DNA from: Natrinema altunense
GTDB lineage: Archaea > Halobacteriota > Halobacteria > Halobacteriales > Natrialbaceae
Direction: 5' to 3'
NCBI RefSeq assembly: GCF_000731985.1
Contig: NZ_JNCS01000002.1
Coordinates: 1-64,000 of the forward strand
Length of the DNA stretch: 64,000 bases
Positions within the stretch are counted from its first letter, which is position 1; every line of letters begins with the position of its first letter. The notes beneath the pieces are model-generated. The model saw only the letters and a list, made by a program, of their open reading frames with translations. It did no database searches and was not told the DNA's origin. A program made the position numbers and the translations under genes. Below, piece after piece: positions 8,740-16,360 of this stretch.

Positions 8740-9156
8740 ATGGCAGACCACTCGAAACGGGCGACCGCCGAACGGCCCGACGCCGCGAAACCGTGGCCCG
8801 TTCTCGTCGCCGTCGGGCTCACGGGTTCGGAGGTCGGTATCGTCGTCGGCCTGCTTCCCGTCGCCGTCGCCGGACTCGTAGTGTTCGCCGCGAGCGTCGC
8901 CGGCATCCTCGCGGACGCCGACTACGTCGAGCGGCCGCTCGCGCTCGCGGTCGAGTTCGGCGTCGTGTTCGTCGTCGTCGGCGGGGGATTGGCGGCTCAC
9001 GGGACCGGAACGTTCACGATCGGTCCCCTCGAGCCCCTTTCGGGGCTGACGAGTCGCGGCATCGCGCTCGTCCTCGCCGGCATCGTGACGATCGTCGGGA
9101 CCGGGTTCGTGCGGTCCCGACGGACCGACGGGGGACGGGGCAGCGTCGACCCGTGA
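8740..9156 (+). CDS. Small integral membrane protein (cox-cluster type)
   Basis: 138 residues with a short soluble N-terminus and four hydrophobic segments (about 20-38, 41-58, 68-85, 100-122), the last followed by a positively charged tail. It resembles small membrane proteins of unknown function that in other haloarchaea are encoded near terminal-oxidase (cox) genes. No oxidase gene is present here. It leads a pair with the next gene, 50 bp downstream. Confidence 0.7.
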   Translation: MADHSKRATAERPDAAKPWPVLVAVGLTGSEVGIVVGLLPVAVAGLVVFAASVAGILADADYVERPLALAVEFGVVFVVVGGGLAAHGTGTFTIGPLEPLSGLTSRGIALVLAGIVTIVGTGFVRSRRTDGGRGSVDP

Positions 9157-9205
9157 TCCGGAACGGACCGTCGACCGATCCGCTCGAGACGGACACGCCA
9201 GCCCT

Positions 9206-9454
9206 ATGAGCAGACGCGCCTTCGACGCTGAAATCGCCCTGGACCTCGCGGTCAACGTGATCCCGTTTCTCATCATCGGGTTCTTCGTCGCAGTCTTCGC
9301 GGTGTTCAACCCGTGGGGGGTCGACCCGCTCCAATCGACGCTCCAGTTCGCCATCCTCCTGGCGACGATGGGTGCGCTCGCGGTCGTGACGTACGTCGCG
9401 GCTCGCGCGATCGAAACCGACGACCGAACGCGACGCGACACGGGCGAGGAATAG
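9206..9454 (+). CDS. Two-TM small membrane protein (DUF6684-like)
   Basis: 82 residues with two membrane segments (about 17-36 and 46-66) and charged termini. The N-terminal SRRAFDAEIALDLAVNVIPF pattern resembles the haloarchaeal DUF6684 family, often found near cytochrome oxidase genes. It probably shares a transcript with the membrane protein just upstream. Function unknown. Confidence 0.7.
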   Translation: MSRRAFDAEIALDLAVNVIPFLIIGFFVAVFAVFNPWGVDPLQSTLQFAILLATMGALAVVTYVAARAIETDDRTRRDTGEE

Positions 9455-9483
9455 ACCGGAACGCTCCCTCGCCGACTCCTGAG

Positions 9484-9603
9484 TCAGTTGATGATGAGGA
9501 CGAACCCGGTCACCGCCATCATGGCTGCGATTCCGACCAGTAGGAGCAAGAACAGCTCTTTCTCGGAGATGCGCCGGCCGGAGTCGCTCGTATCGGAACT
9601 CAC
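9484..9603 (-). CDS. 39-residue single-TM protein
   Basis: A GTG-started frame encodes a polar N-terminus (SSDTSDSGRRISEKELF) and one hydrophobic helix of about 20 residues ending LIIN. The layout, a charged amphipathic start then one TM, matches tiny membrane proteins found in haloarchaeal cox clusters. Codon third positions are GC-rich as in neighbouring genes. It is convergent with the DUF6684-like gene. Function unknown, possibly a small subunit or assembly factor. Confidence 0.65.
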   Translation of the reverse strand: MSSDTSDSGRRISEKELFLLLLVGIAAMMAVTGFVLIIN

Positions 9604-10005
9604 TGGAACAGTGCAGCAGTACGACGCGGGCCGGCAAGAGCGTTTCCCGGGACCGACTCGGGACGATCACCGTCCGCTCGATCGTCGTCCCCGTTTCGCC
9701 GGTGATGCTCGCCGTCGACGACGGCGGTGCCGTCGGTGTGCTGTTACTGACGGTCGGGTTCGTCGTCAGCGTTCGCTCGTGGGTCGACGAACGGGCGTCG
9801 TAGTCGCCCGGTATCCGGTACGTACGTGCGGCCACGCTTCGGACGCTGGCACCCCATGCCAGTCCGAGGGTCTCGCTGTACGAGCCGTACCGGTCCGCGA
9901 AGGCTCCCTTCGATACCGTCGCGAACCGGTCCCGCCTTCGCCGTGCGCTTCGTGGGTGATCGCGCGGCCTGCGAGTCGCGTTCCCGCCGCTCGCGCTGCG
10001 AGTCG
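9604..10005. other. Intergenic stretch with one possible micro-ORF
   Basis: About 400 bp without a clear gene. On the plus strand a 32-codon frame (9705-9803) encodes a hydrophobic segment GAVGVLLLTVGFVV and is preceded in frame by another hydrophobic run, so it may be a fragment of a membrane protein. No promoter or homology supports it. The long minus-strand frame across here is Arg/Thr/Ser-rich and looks spurious. Confidence 0.3.
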
Positions 10006-10746
10006 TCAGGCCCGGCGGTGTTCGTGGCCGGTCGTGAGGCGGTCGTCGTCCCAATCGATATCGACGCGGTCGGTCGGCGCGTTCGACATGCCGTCGCGAC
10101 TGACGATTTCGACGGTCCGGTTGCGTGCCCCCGGTGTGAACGGCGCTGCGGCCATCACTCGCGCCACGTCGGCCCGCGGGATCGATCCGGAGACGGAAGC
10201 GCCGCCCGCACCGACCACGACATCGCCCCTCGGCGGCTCGCTCGTCAGTTTGCCGGGTCGGACGATCGTATACGTCAGTCCGGATCGGCGAAGCGCCGAC
10301 TCCGCGTCGCGCTTCGCTCGCAACGAGCCGCGAATCAGGAGGCGAGTCGGTAGCGAGAGCGACCCTTTCGAGTTGCCGACGCCGATCGCGCTCTCGAGGA
10401 CGAAGACGGAGACATCGGCCCCGATGGCGGCAGTGACGAGGTTGATGACCCCGGTTCGATCGACCAACTTGCCGCCGATCACGTGGCGCGGACCCGGCGG
10501 CGTTCCGACCGCACAGTAGACAATATCACAGCCTTCGACCGCAGCGACGGCGTCTGCCGACTCGAAGAAATCCGCGACGGCCACCTCGTCGGCACCGTGG
10601 CGCTCGAGCGTGTCGACGTTGGCGTACGAGCGCGTGGTCGCGCGAACGGGGAGATCGGTCGGTCGGAGGACGGAGAGCAACTCCTCGCCGGTCGCCCCGC
10701 TGGCACCGGCGACGAGGACGCGGTCGGGTGTCGGTGAGTCAGCCAT
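10006..10746 (-). CDS. NAD(P)-binding protein, atypical SDR (NmrA/YwnB-like)
   Basis: 246 residues. The N-terminal dinucleotide-binding loop VLVAGASGATGEELL marks a Rossmann fold, followed by the atypical-SDR order GCDIVYCAVGTPPG, VFVLESAIGVGNSKG and a TYTIVRPGKL segment. No classical YxxxK catalytic pair stands out, so an NADPH-binding regulator or an uncharacterised reductase are both possible. The start MADSPTPDR places the glycine motif at the usual distance. Confidence 0.85.
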   Translation of the reverse strand: MADSPTPDRVLVAGASGATGEELLSVLRPTDLPVRATTRSYANVDTLERHGADEVAVADFFESADAVAAVEGCDIVYCAVGTPPGPRHVIGGKLVDRTGVINLVTAAIGADVSVFVLESAIGVGNSKGSLSLPTRLLIRGSLRAKRDAESALRRSGLTYTIVRPGKLTSEPPRGDVVVGAGGASVSGSIPRADVARVMAAAPFTPGARNRTVEIVSRDGMSNAPTDRVDIDWDDDRLTTGHEHRRA

Positions 10747-10847
10747 CGAGCGAGTTACTGTGCGGACACGGATAACGCTCACCAGCATTCGCGAGCGGCG
10801 ACTGTCAGGCCGTCGTGACTGTGTAGCCGCGTCGGGCCGGCGAGCCC

Positions 10848-11675
10848 CTACTCGGCTTCGCCTTCGCGTCCGTCGTCGGATTGGAGCCGTTTGGTGGTCT
10901 GAACCAGCGGGTGGCGTGCGTAATCGACGACATCGATGTCGTCGATCCGCTCTAGCCCCTCTTTGTCGGCCGTCCGAGCCATCCCCAGCTCGATTTCGTG
11001 GTCGATGACGATGACGTAGGCGTCCATCTCGTCGATCTCCAACCGATCGGCCGCCAGCACGCGGTGGTGGCCGTCGGCCAGCAGGAGCGTGCCGCCGTTG
11101 TCGATAACCACCAGCGGCTCGGCCAATCCCCGCTCGAGTTCGTAGCGCCGCCCCTCGAGTTCGTCGGCGTAGACCCGACCCTGCGTGGGCGTGAGCTCCG
11201 AGAGCGGGACGGTCCGGCGCTCCTCCGTCAGTTCGATCCCGTGGATCTGCTCTAAGGTTCGCATCAGTTTCCCGACCTTCTCGGGGGTTGCGCGTTCGAT
11301 CTGGCTACGGATGACGTCGGCATTGGAGATGATTCCGACGAGGTTGCCCGCGTCGTCGACGACCGGGAGCTTCTGGATGCCCGACCGCAGGATGACGCGT
11401 GCAGCGTCGTTTACCTTCATGTCGGGATGTGCGACGAGCAGCTCCGTCGCCATGACTTTGAAAATCGGGTCGTCGTCCTCGGCGAGTAGCAAGTCGCGGG
11501 CGCTGATGAAGCCCTCCACGCGGCGTCGATCGCAGACGGGAAAGCCGCTGTGTTGCTCGCTCTCGGCGATCCGCGTCGCGACCTGGCCGACGGTCTCGTC
11601 GGGTGAGACCGTCGCTACGTCGCGTGTCATGTAGTCTTTGACCGTGGGCTTCGTCCGGTCCGACACGACCTCCAT
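10848..11675 (-). CDS. CBS-domain pair fused to a ParB-like domain
   Basis: 275 residues. Two CBS domains occupy about 10-130 (VKDYMTRDVATVSPDETVG; VMATELLVAHPDMKVNDAA), which usually sense adenine nucleotides. A ParB/Srx-type domain follows, with LPLVVID-like strands and the signature LLADGHHRVLAA near residue 205. The second half resembles ParB-like nucleotide-binding or kinase domains rather than a partition protein, since no parA or parS is nearby. A soluble, energy-responsive regulator is likely, but its target is unknown. Confidence 0.88.
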   Translation of the reverse strand: MEVVSDRTKPTVKDYMTRDVATVSPDETVGQVATRIAESEQHSGFPVCDRRRVEGFISARDLLLAEDDDPIFKVMATELLVAHPDMKVNDAARVILRSGIQKLPVVDDAGNLVGIISNADVIRSQIERATPEKVGKLMRTLEQIHGIELTEERRTVPLSELTPTQGRVYADELEGRRYELERGLAEPLVVIDNGGTLLLADGHHRVLAADRLEIDEMDAYVIVIDHEIELGMARTADKEGLERIDDIDVVDYARHPLVQTTKRLQSDDGREGEAE

Positions 11676-11771
11676 GGATGGGTCGAGGACCCCCGCGTGG
11701 AAAAGCGTGTCTTCCGGGGGCCGGTCGTGAGTCGCGCACCCTGCGTCCGGCTTCAGGTGCCGAGGAGTTCC

Positions 11772-12164
11772 TCAAACGAGTTCGGGGACGATGGGATACT
11801 CCCACGATTCTCCGTTGAACGCTTTACTCGTCGCCACGAAGCAGACGACGAGATTGGCGAGACCGAGTACCAGTAGCCCGAACAGCCCGAGCAGTATCAA
11901 GAGTCGAGAAACGACCGACCCGACCCATCCGGCGGACGCGAGACCGACGCCGATGAATGCAACGACTGCGCTCCCGTTCCACGCGATAAAGAACGGAATA
12001 TGCCAATTCAAGGCGTTTTTCGCGTTCCGTCTATCGAAATCGGTACTCGAGACGAGATACGCGAGTGCCACTCCGAGAACCGAAAAAAATAGACCAATAA
12101 GGTGTACGCCCGCACCTAACCACGTTCCCCGCTCGGGATCGACTGTTGATGACACTGTAGACAT
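11772..12164 (-). CDS. DUF4870 membrane protein
   Basis: 130 residues with an N-terminal GTWLGAGVHLIGLFFSVLG and the family core DFDRRNAKNALNWHIPFFI, then two more hydrophobic segments ending near YPIVPELV. This matches DUF4870 (Tic20-like) proteins with three or four TM helices and unknown function. A GATTTATGCC element about 25 bp upstream could be its TATA box. It marks the edge of the AT-rich island upstream. Confidence 0.85.
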   Translation of the reverse strand: MSTVSSTVDPERGTWLGAGVHLIGLFFSVLGVALAYLVSSTDFDRRNAKNALNWHIPFFIAWNGSAVVAFIGVGLASAGWVGSVVSRLLILLGLFGLLVLGLANLVVCFVATSKAFNGESWEYPIVPELV

Positions 12165-12408
12165 ATGTTCATGTCGTTTACCGAGGCATAAATCCTTTTC
12201 CCAGATATAGATTATGATACATTAAAGCGTATAACTCAGATCATGGATCGAATTCAGGTAATAATACCATCTGATTTGGAACACCGTATAGTTGAGTCTG
12301 TTCGAGAAGTCGATAGATAGTTGAATTATATTTCCGAAGTTAATTCTTTCGCAGGTAGATCGTATTTAAAGCCACTATTATCAACTAAAACCACACATTC
12401 AATCAGTT

Positions 12409-12549
12409 ATGTGCGGTAGTACGATACCTTATACAATACCACAACCCACAGAAAACACATCAAATCCTCAATGGAAGGACACTGATCAAAAAGATGCTAA
12501 AATAGATCCTATCTCCCACAATATTCTCAATAGTAATAATACGTATTAA
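12409..12549 (+). CDS. Possible 46-residue polar peptide
   Basis: An open frame of 46 codons, rich in Asn, Thr, Asp and Pro, without membrane segment or signal. A GTATTTAAAG element about 40 bp upstream could serve as a promoter. It lies 20 bp before the cysteine-rich exported protein gene. In AT-rich DNA a frame of this length can be chance, and no homology is recognised. Confidence 0.25.
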   Translation: MCGSTIPYTIPQPTENTSNPQWKDTDQKDAKIDPISHNILNSNNTY

Positions 12550-12552
12550 AAA
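12543..12552 (+). promoter_or_regulatory. TATA box for the cysteine-rich exported protein
   Basis: An AT-only run GTATTAAAAAT centred about 24 bp before the ATG at 12570. That spacing is right for a leaderless transcript starting at this ATG, which supports the longer of the candidate start sites. Confidence 0.45.
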
Positions 12553-12569
12553 TACAATTTAATCAGTAA

Positions 12570-13238
12570 ATGACAACAGTAAAAAGATATCAGTTCTGTC
12601 GGGTGAAAAACTCATTCGCAATGTCAGATAGAAGCAATCGAGAGATGAGGAATCGTTCGAAAAATGACGGTCAAAATGAGAAGACCAATCAAACGCGACG
12701 AAATGTGCTGAGGTTGGCTGGCGGCGCAAGTGCCAGTTCGTTGGCCATTCCAGCTATCGCGGCAGCAGATAATTCGGACTCGAAAAACCACTCCGGATTC
12801 GTAACGGATAACAGTCAAACCCCAGATTGGTACGAAATCGGATCAAGCGACGATCTAAAACACAAGCCCAAAGACACTGTTGCGAATAACGTTTCCACAC
12901 AGGAATCAGGGCTTTGCCTTGGTGGAGAAGTGAAAGTTTCCGGATACAAAGTTGGAATCGATGTCTGCCACTATGGCGGCTGTAATTTCGAAGTTAGTGC
13001 GTGTTACGTTGCTTGCGCTACTGGGACGATAGATGACTGTGATGCAGAGGTAGGCGTCTCCATCGGTGATTCGACCAGTCCGATTAGTGGTGAAATCGTT
13101 GGATCTGTCGATTCGCTTGATCCACTGGTTTTCCTTGTGGAAGGTGAAATATGTCATTACGATCCGACTTCGGGCTCAGGCCGAACGTGCAAGGATACCG
13201 AGATATACTTCAACTTCGATGAGGAGGTCGTGAACTAA
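12570..13238 (+). CDS. Tat-exported cysteine-rich protein of unknown function
   Basis: 222 residues. A long polar N-terminus leads to a twin-arginine signal, TRRNVLRLAGGASASSL followed by AIPAIAAA, predicting folded export. The mature part (about residues 65-222) has eight Cys in two clusters (GLC, VCHYGGC, SACYVAC, DDC; then EICHYD and GRTC), suggesting disulfides or a metal site, and no membrane anchor. Codon use is AT-rich and unlike neighbouring genes, a sign of transfer. Tat signal, small size and many Cys recall halocin precursors, but no halocin family is recognised and no immunity or transport gene is evident. A start at MSDRSNRE (17 codons later) is an alternative. Confidence 0.75.
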   Translation: MTTVKRYQFCRVKNSFAMSDRSNREMRNRSKNDGQNEKTNQTRRNVLRLAGGASASSLAIPAIAAADNSDSKNHSGFVTDNSQTPDWYEIGSSDDLKHKPKDTVANNVSTQESGLCLGGEVKVSGYKVGIDVCHYGGCNFEVSACYVACATGTIDDCDAEVGVSIGDSTSPISGEIVGSVDSLDPLVFLVEGEICHYDPTSGSGRTCKDTEIYFNFDEEVVN

Positions 13239-13275
13239 TAATATATCCCTTAATACTACACCCCCAACTATCGCG

Positions 13276-14775
13276 TCAGACCGACTCGCCGTCTTCCGAC
13301 TCGCCGCGCTGGGTGAACAGCCACTCGCTGGTCTGCGTGTAGGCCCCGACCGGAACCCCCGGCTGCGTCTCGATCGCCTCGAGGAATCGGTTCGTGATCA
13401 CTTCCTCGACGACGCTGACGATCGACTCGATCTCCGCCTCGTCGTCGGCGCTGCCCAGGATGCCGACCTCGAGTTGCGCGCCGGCCATGTCGGCGTGGCC
13501 GCCGGCGCTGCCGATCGGGTCGAACGCGTCCCGAAGCGTCTCGCCCAAGTCGACGTCCGCTGCCCGCGATCGGGCCGACAGGAACGCCATCTCGTCGGCA
13601 AAGCCGAAGACGAGCGTCGTGTCGACGCCCTCCATCGCGAGTAACTGATCGGCGGCCTGGGGCAACGCGTCCCGGTCGCCGATCCGACCGACGCTGGCGA
13701 CGGCGACCGAATCGCGCTGGATGCGGTTCTTGATCGCGCGGGCGATCGTCTCGAGGGTCTCGCCCTCCAGCGAGGGCTGTTCGATCCGACGCAGGAGCGA
13801 CGTGTCGACGTGGGGCCACAGCACCGATGCCGCCCGGAAATCCGCCGGTGACACCTCCCGAGTGAAGTCGTTCGTATCGACCCGGATCCCGTACAGCAGC
13901 GCCGTCGCCGTCGCGGCGTCGATCTCGAGATCGAACTGCTCGAGGTACTCGGTCAGGATGGTGCTGGTCGCACCCGCGCCCTGACGGAGGTCGACGAACT
14001 CGCCGGGAACGGGGCCGCGAGGCGGGTGGTGATCGATGACGATGTCGACGTGGAGGTCCCCCGGAAGCTGGTCGTTGACCCCGGGCCGGGAGTGATCGAC
14101 CAGTGCGAACGCCGAATACTCCGCGATCGAGTCGTCGGGGGCCATGTTCCGCAGGTTCAACTCGAGGAGGTTGACCATCGCCCGGTTCTCCTGATGGGAG
14201 ATCTCGCCGAAGTAACAGGCGTCGGCGTCGACGCCGACCGACTCCGCGAGAGCGACGAGCGCGACGGCACTCGCGAGCGCGTCCGGATCTGGGTTGTCGT
14301 GGGCGATGACCGCCAGCCGGCCGTCGATGCTTGCGAGTTGGTCCCGGAGTTCGATGGCGGCTTCGGCCGACGGACTGGCCGTCCCGTCGAGGACACGATC
14401 CGCGAGCGCGGTCGTCGGATCGACGACGCCGTCCGCCAGTTCATCGAACCGGTCGCGGTCCGCCGCCGTCGCGTTCCCGCCCAGATACGCCACGATCGAC
14501 GCGTCGGGGAAGCGATCCCGCGCCCCCCGGAGTGCGGCCCGGTTGACGTCGGTGCGGTCGCTGCCGACGAAGATCACGTCCGGCGGCTCGACGTTCGCGA
14601 TGGCGGCGGGGTCGGCCGGATCGGCACTGCGGGCCGGCACGCTTTCGTCACGCAGCGTCTCGACGACGCTCTCGTCGGCAGTAATGACGAGCAGTCGGTC
14701 GCCATCGTGCCCGGACAGTCGTTCGATGACCTGTCGGCAGACGGTCCCGCAGCCGAGCACGAGCCGAAAAACCAT
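13276..14775 (-). CDS. DHH-family phosphoesterase with N-terminal Rossmann domain
   Basis: 499 residues. About 1-115 is a TrkA-N-like Rossmann fold (LVLGCGTVCRQVIERL). The DHH domain starts near residue 150 with HDNPDPDALAS, followed by the eponymous motif in IVIDHHPPRGP. The C-terminal DHHA1 part has GGHADMAGAQL. The family includes NrnA-type oligoribonucleases, c-di-AMP phosphodiesterases and RecJ-like nucleases. The Rossmann fusion is common in haloarchaea and suggests a ligand-controlled phosphodiesterase, perhaps for cyclic dinucleotides; the substrate is inferred, not shown. Confidence 0.9.
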   Translation of the reverse strand: MVFRLVLGCGTVCRQVIERLSGHDGDRLLVITADESVVETLRDESVPARSADPADPAAIANVEPPDVIFVGSDRTDVNRAALRGARDRFPDASIVAYLGGNATAADRDRFDELADGVVDPTTALADRVLDGTASPSAEAAIELRDQLASIDGRLAVIAHDNPDPDALASAVALVALAESVGVDADACYFGEISHQENRAMVNLLELNLRNMAPDDSIAEYSAFALVDHSRPGVNDQLPGDLHVDIVIDHHPPRGPVPGEFVDLRQGAGATSTILTEYLEQFDLEIDAATATALLYGIRVDTNDFTREVSPADFRAASVLWPHVDTSLLRRIEQPSLEGETLETIARAIKNRIQRDSVAVASVGRIGDRDALPQAADQLLAMEGVDTTLVFGFADEMAFLSARSRAADVDLGETLRDAFDPIGSAGGHADMAGAQLEVGILGSADDEAEIESIVSVVEEVITNRFLEAIETQPGVPVGAYTQTSEWLFTQRGESEDGESV

Positions 14776-14821
14776 GTATCGCCGCTTGCGACCGCGACGA
14801 GTAAAAGCTACCGGGTCGCCG

Positions 14822-16360
14822 TCAGGCGACGACCGCGGCGGCCGCCTCGAGCGCGGCGTCGGCGACCGGGCCGAACGCAGGCAGAAGGACGACGGTCATG
14901 ACGGCCGCGGCGATAACCGCCGCGTAGAGGCCAGTTGGCTGGGCGAGGCGGTCGCGATCGAGAAGCGGCTCCTCGATCCAGAGCGCCTTGACCAGCCGCG
15001 AGTAGTAGTACAGCGAGAGCGCGCTGTTGATCACCAGCGCGGCCGCGAGGACGAGCAAGACCGTGTTGTCCGCCGCCGCGTTGATGAGTTCGGTGTAGAG
15101 GAGATACTTGCTCCAGAAGCCGCTGAACGGTGGCACGCCCGCGAGGCTGAACATGAAGACCGCCATCGCACCGCAGGCGAAGGGCGCTCGTTCGGCGAGG
15201 CCGTTGTAGTCCTCGAAGGTCCGCCCGACGCCCCAGTATTCGGCTAGCCCGACGAACAGGAACGCGCCCGTGTTCATGAAGCCGTAGACCAGCAGGTGCA
15301 TCATAGCCGCGCCCATGACGAGATCCCCGCCGTCGGCCGAGAGGGCCGCGAGCCCGATCAGCACGTAGCCGGCGTGGCCGATCGAGGAGTAGGCGAGCAT
15401 CCGCTTGACGTTCTCCTGGGTCGCCGCCGCGAAGTTCCCGAGCGTCATCGTGACGATCGCGAGGATGGCAAACACCAGCGTCCAGTCGACCCCGATGATG
15501 CCGGTCGTCGCCTCGAGCGGGAACGCGGTCGTGAACACGCGGAACGCGAGCACGAAGCCGGCGGCCTTCGAGGCCGAGGAGAGAAACGCCGAGATCGGTG
15601 CGGGCGCGCCTTCGTAGGCCTCGGGGGCCCAGAAGTGGAAGGGCACGCTCGCGGTCTTGAACGCGACCCCGCCGATCAACATGAGGATGCCGAGTCCGAG
15701 GAGCCCGCCCATTTCGCCGACGGCGCCGTCGCCGCTCTCGAGAACCGTGGCGATACGCGTGAGTTGCAGCGAGCCGGTCGCACCGTAGACCAGCGAGACA
15801 CCGTAGACGAAGATCGCCGACGACAGCGCCCCGATCAGGAAGTACTTCAGCCCCGCTTCGACGCTGCCGCGGTTGTCCTTCAGGATCGCGACCAGCGCGT
15901 ACGACGGCAAACTCGTCAGCTCGAGGGCGATGAAGATCGTCACAAGGCTGTTCGAGGCGGCCATCATCGACATCCCGGTCGCTGCGAGGACGACCAGCGA
16001 GTAGTACTCGGCCTGGTAGGTGTGGTCCTGCAGGTAGTCGTAGCTCGCGACCGTGACGAGGGCCGTGACGACCGCGATGATGATCATGAAGTACAGCGCC
16101 AGTTGGTCGACGACGAACTGGCCGTTCATGATGTCGATCACGCCGTAGTTCTCGATGCCCGTCGCGCCGACGCCGGCGACGGTGAACCAGACGGCGACGG
16201 CCAGCGACGATAGCGAGCCGGCGACGGCGGTGCCGGACAGTAGCGTACGGTTCGTCGAGTGGGGCTCGATGCTGTCTATCAGGAACAGGACGAGCGCCGT
16301 CCCCGCCAGGATCAGCGCCGGGGCGAGTGCCATCCAGTCGGGAAGTTCGAGAACCGCCAT
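14822..16360 (-). CDS. nuoN: Complex I membrane subunit N (antiporter-like)
   Basis: 512 residues, about 14 TM helices. It is the last gene of the nuo operon and starts on the final base of the nuoM stop codon. Antiporter-type residues are present: FIALELTSLPSYALVA (TM5-like Glu), the Lys in VAFKTASVPFHFWAPEAYEG and a further Lys in the following broken helix (SSASKAAGF). It should translocate protons in the membrane arm. Confidence 0.96.
   Translation of the reverse strand: MAVLELPDWMALAPALILAGTALVLFLIDSIEPHSTNRTLLSGTAVAGSLSSLAVAVWFTVAGVGATGIENYGVIDIMNGQFVVDQLALYFMIIIAVVTALVTVASYDYLQDHTYQAEYYSLVVLAATGMSMMAASNSLVTIFIALELTSLPSYALVAILKDNRGSVEAGLKYFLIGALSSAIFVYGVSLVYGATGSLQLTRIATVLESGDGAVGEMGGLLGLGILMLIGGVAFKTASVPFHFWAPEAYEGAPAPISAFLSSASKAAGFVLAFRVFTTAFPLEATTGIIGVDWTLVFAILAIVTMTLGNFAAATQENVKRMLAYSSIGHAGYVLIGLAALSADGGDLVMGAAMMHLLVYGFMNTGAFLFVGLAEYWGVGRTFEDYNGLAERAPFACGAMAVFMFSLAGVPPFSGFWSKYLLYTELINAAADNTVLLVLAAALVINSALSLYYYSRLVKALWIEEPLLDRDRLAQPTGLYAAVIAAAVMTVVLLPAFGPVADAALEAAAAVVA

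Larger units (their letters stand above)
12165..12569. other. AT-rich intergenic island with short ORFs
   Basis: Base composition drops sharply relative to both sides. Two short plus-strand frames are visible. 12243-12320 encodes 25 residues starting MDRIQVIIPSDLEHRI, which resembles the N-terminal strand and first helix of a ribbon-helix-helix repressor and then stops. 12409-12549 is described separately. The island is probably acquired DNA or decayed regulator remnants upstream of the secreted-protein gene. Confidence 0.45.

Noticed and set aside
9014-10054. A 346-codon minus-strand frame over the small membrane protein genes
   Set aside because: It overlaps three short genes with good hydrophobic and codon patterns and consists of Arg/Ser/Thr-rich low-complexity sequence.
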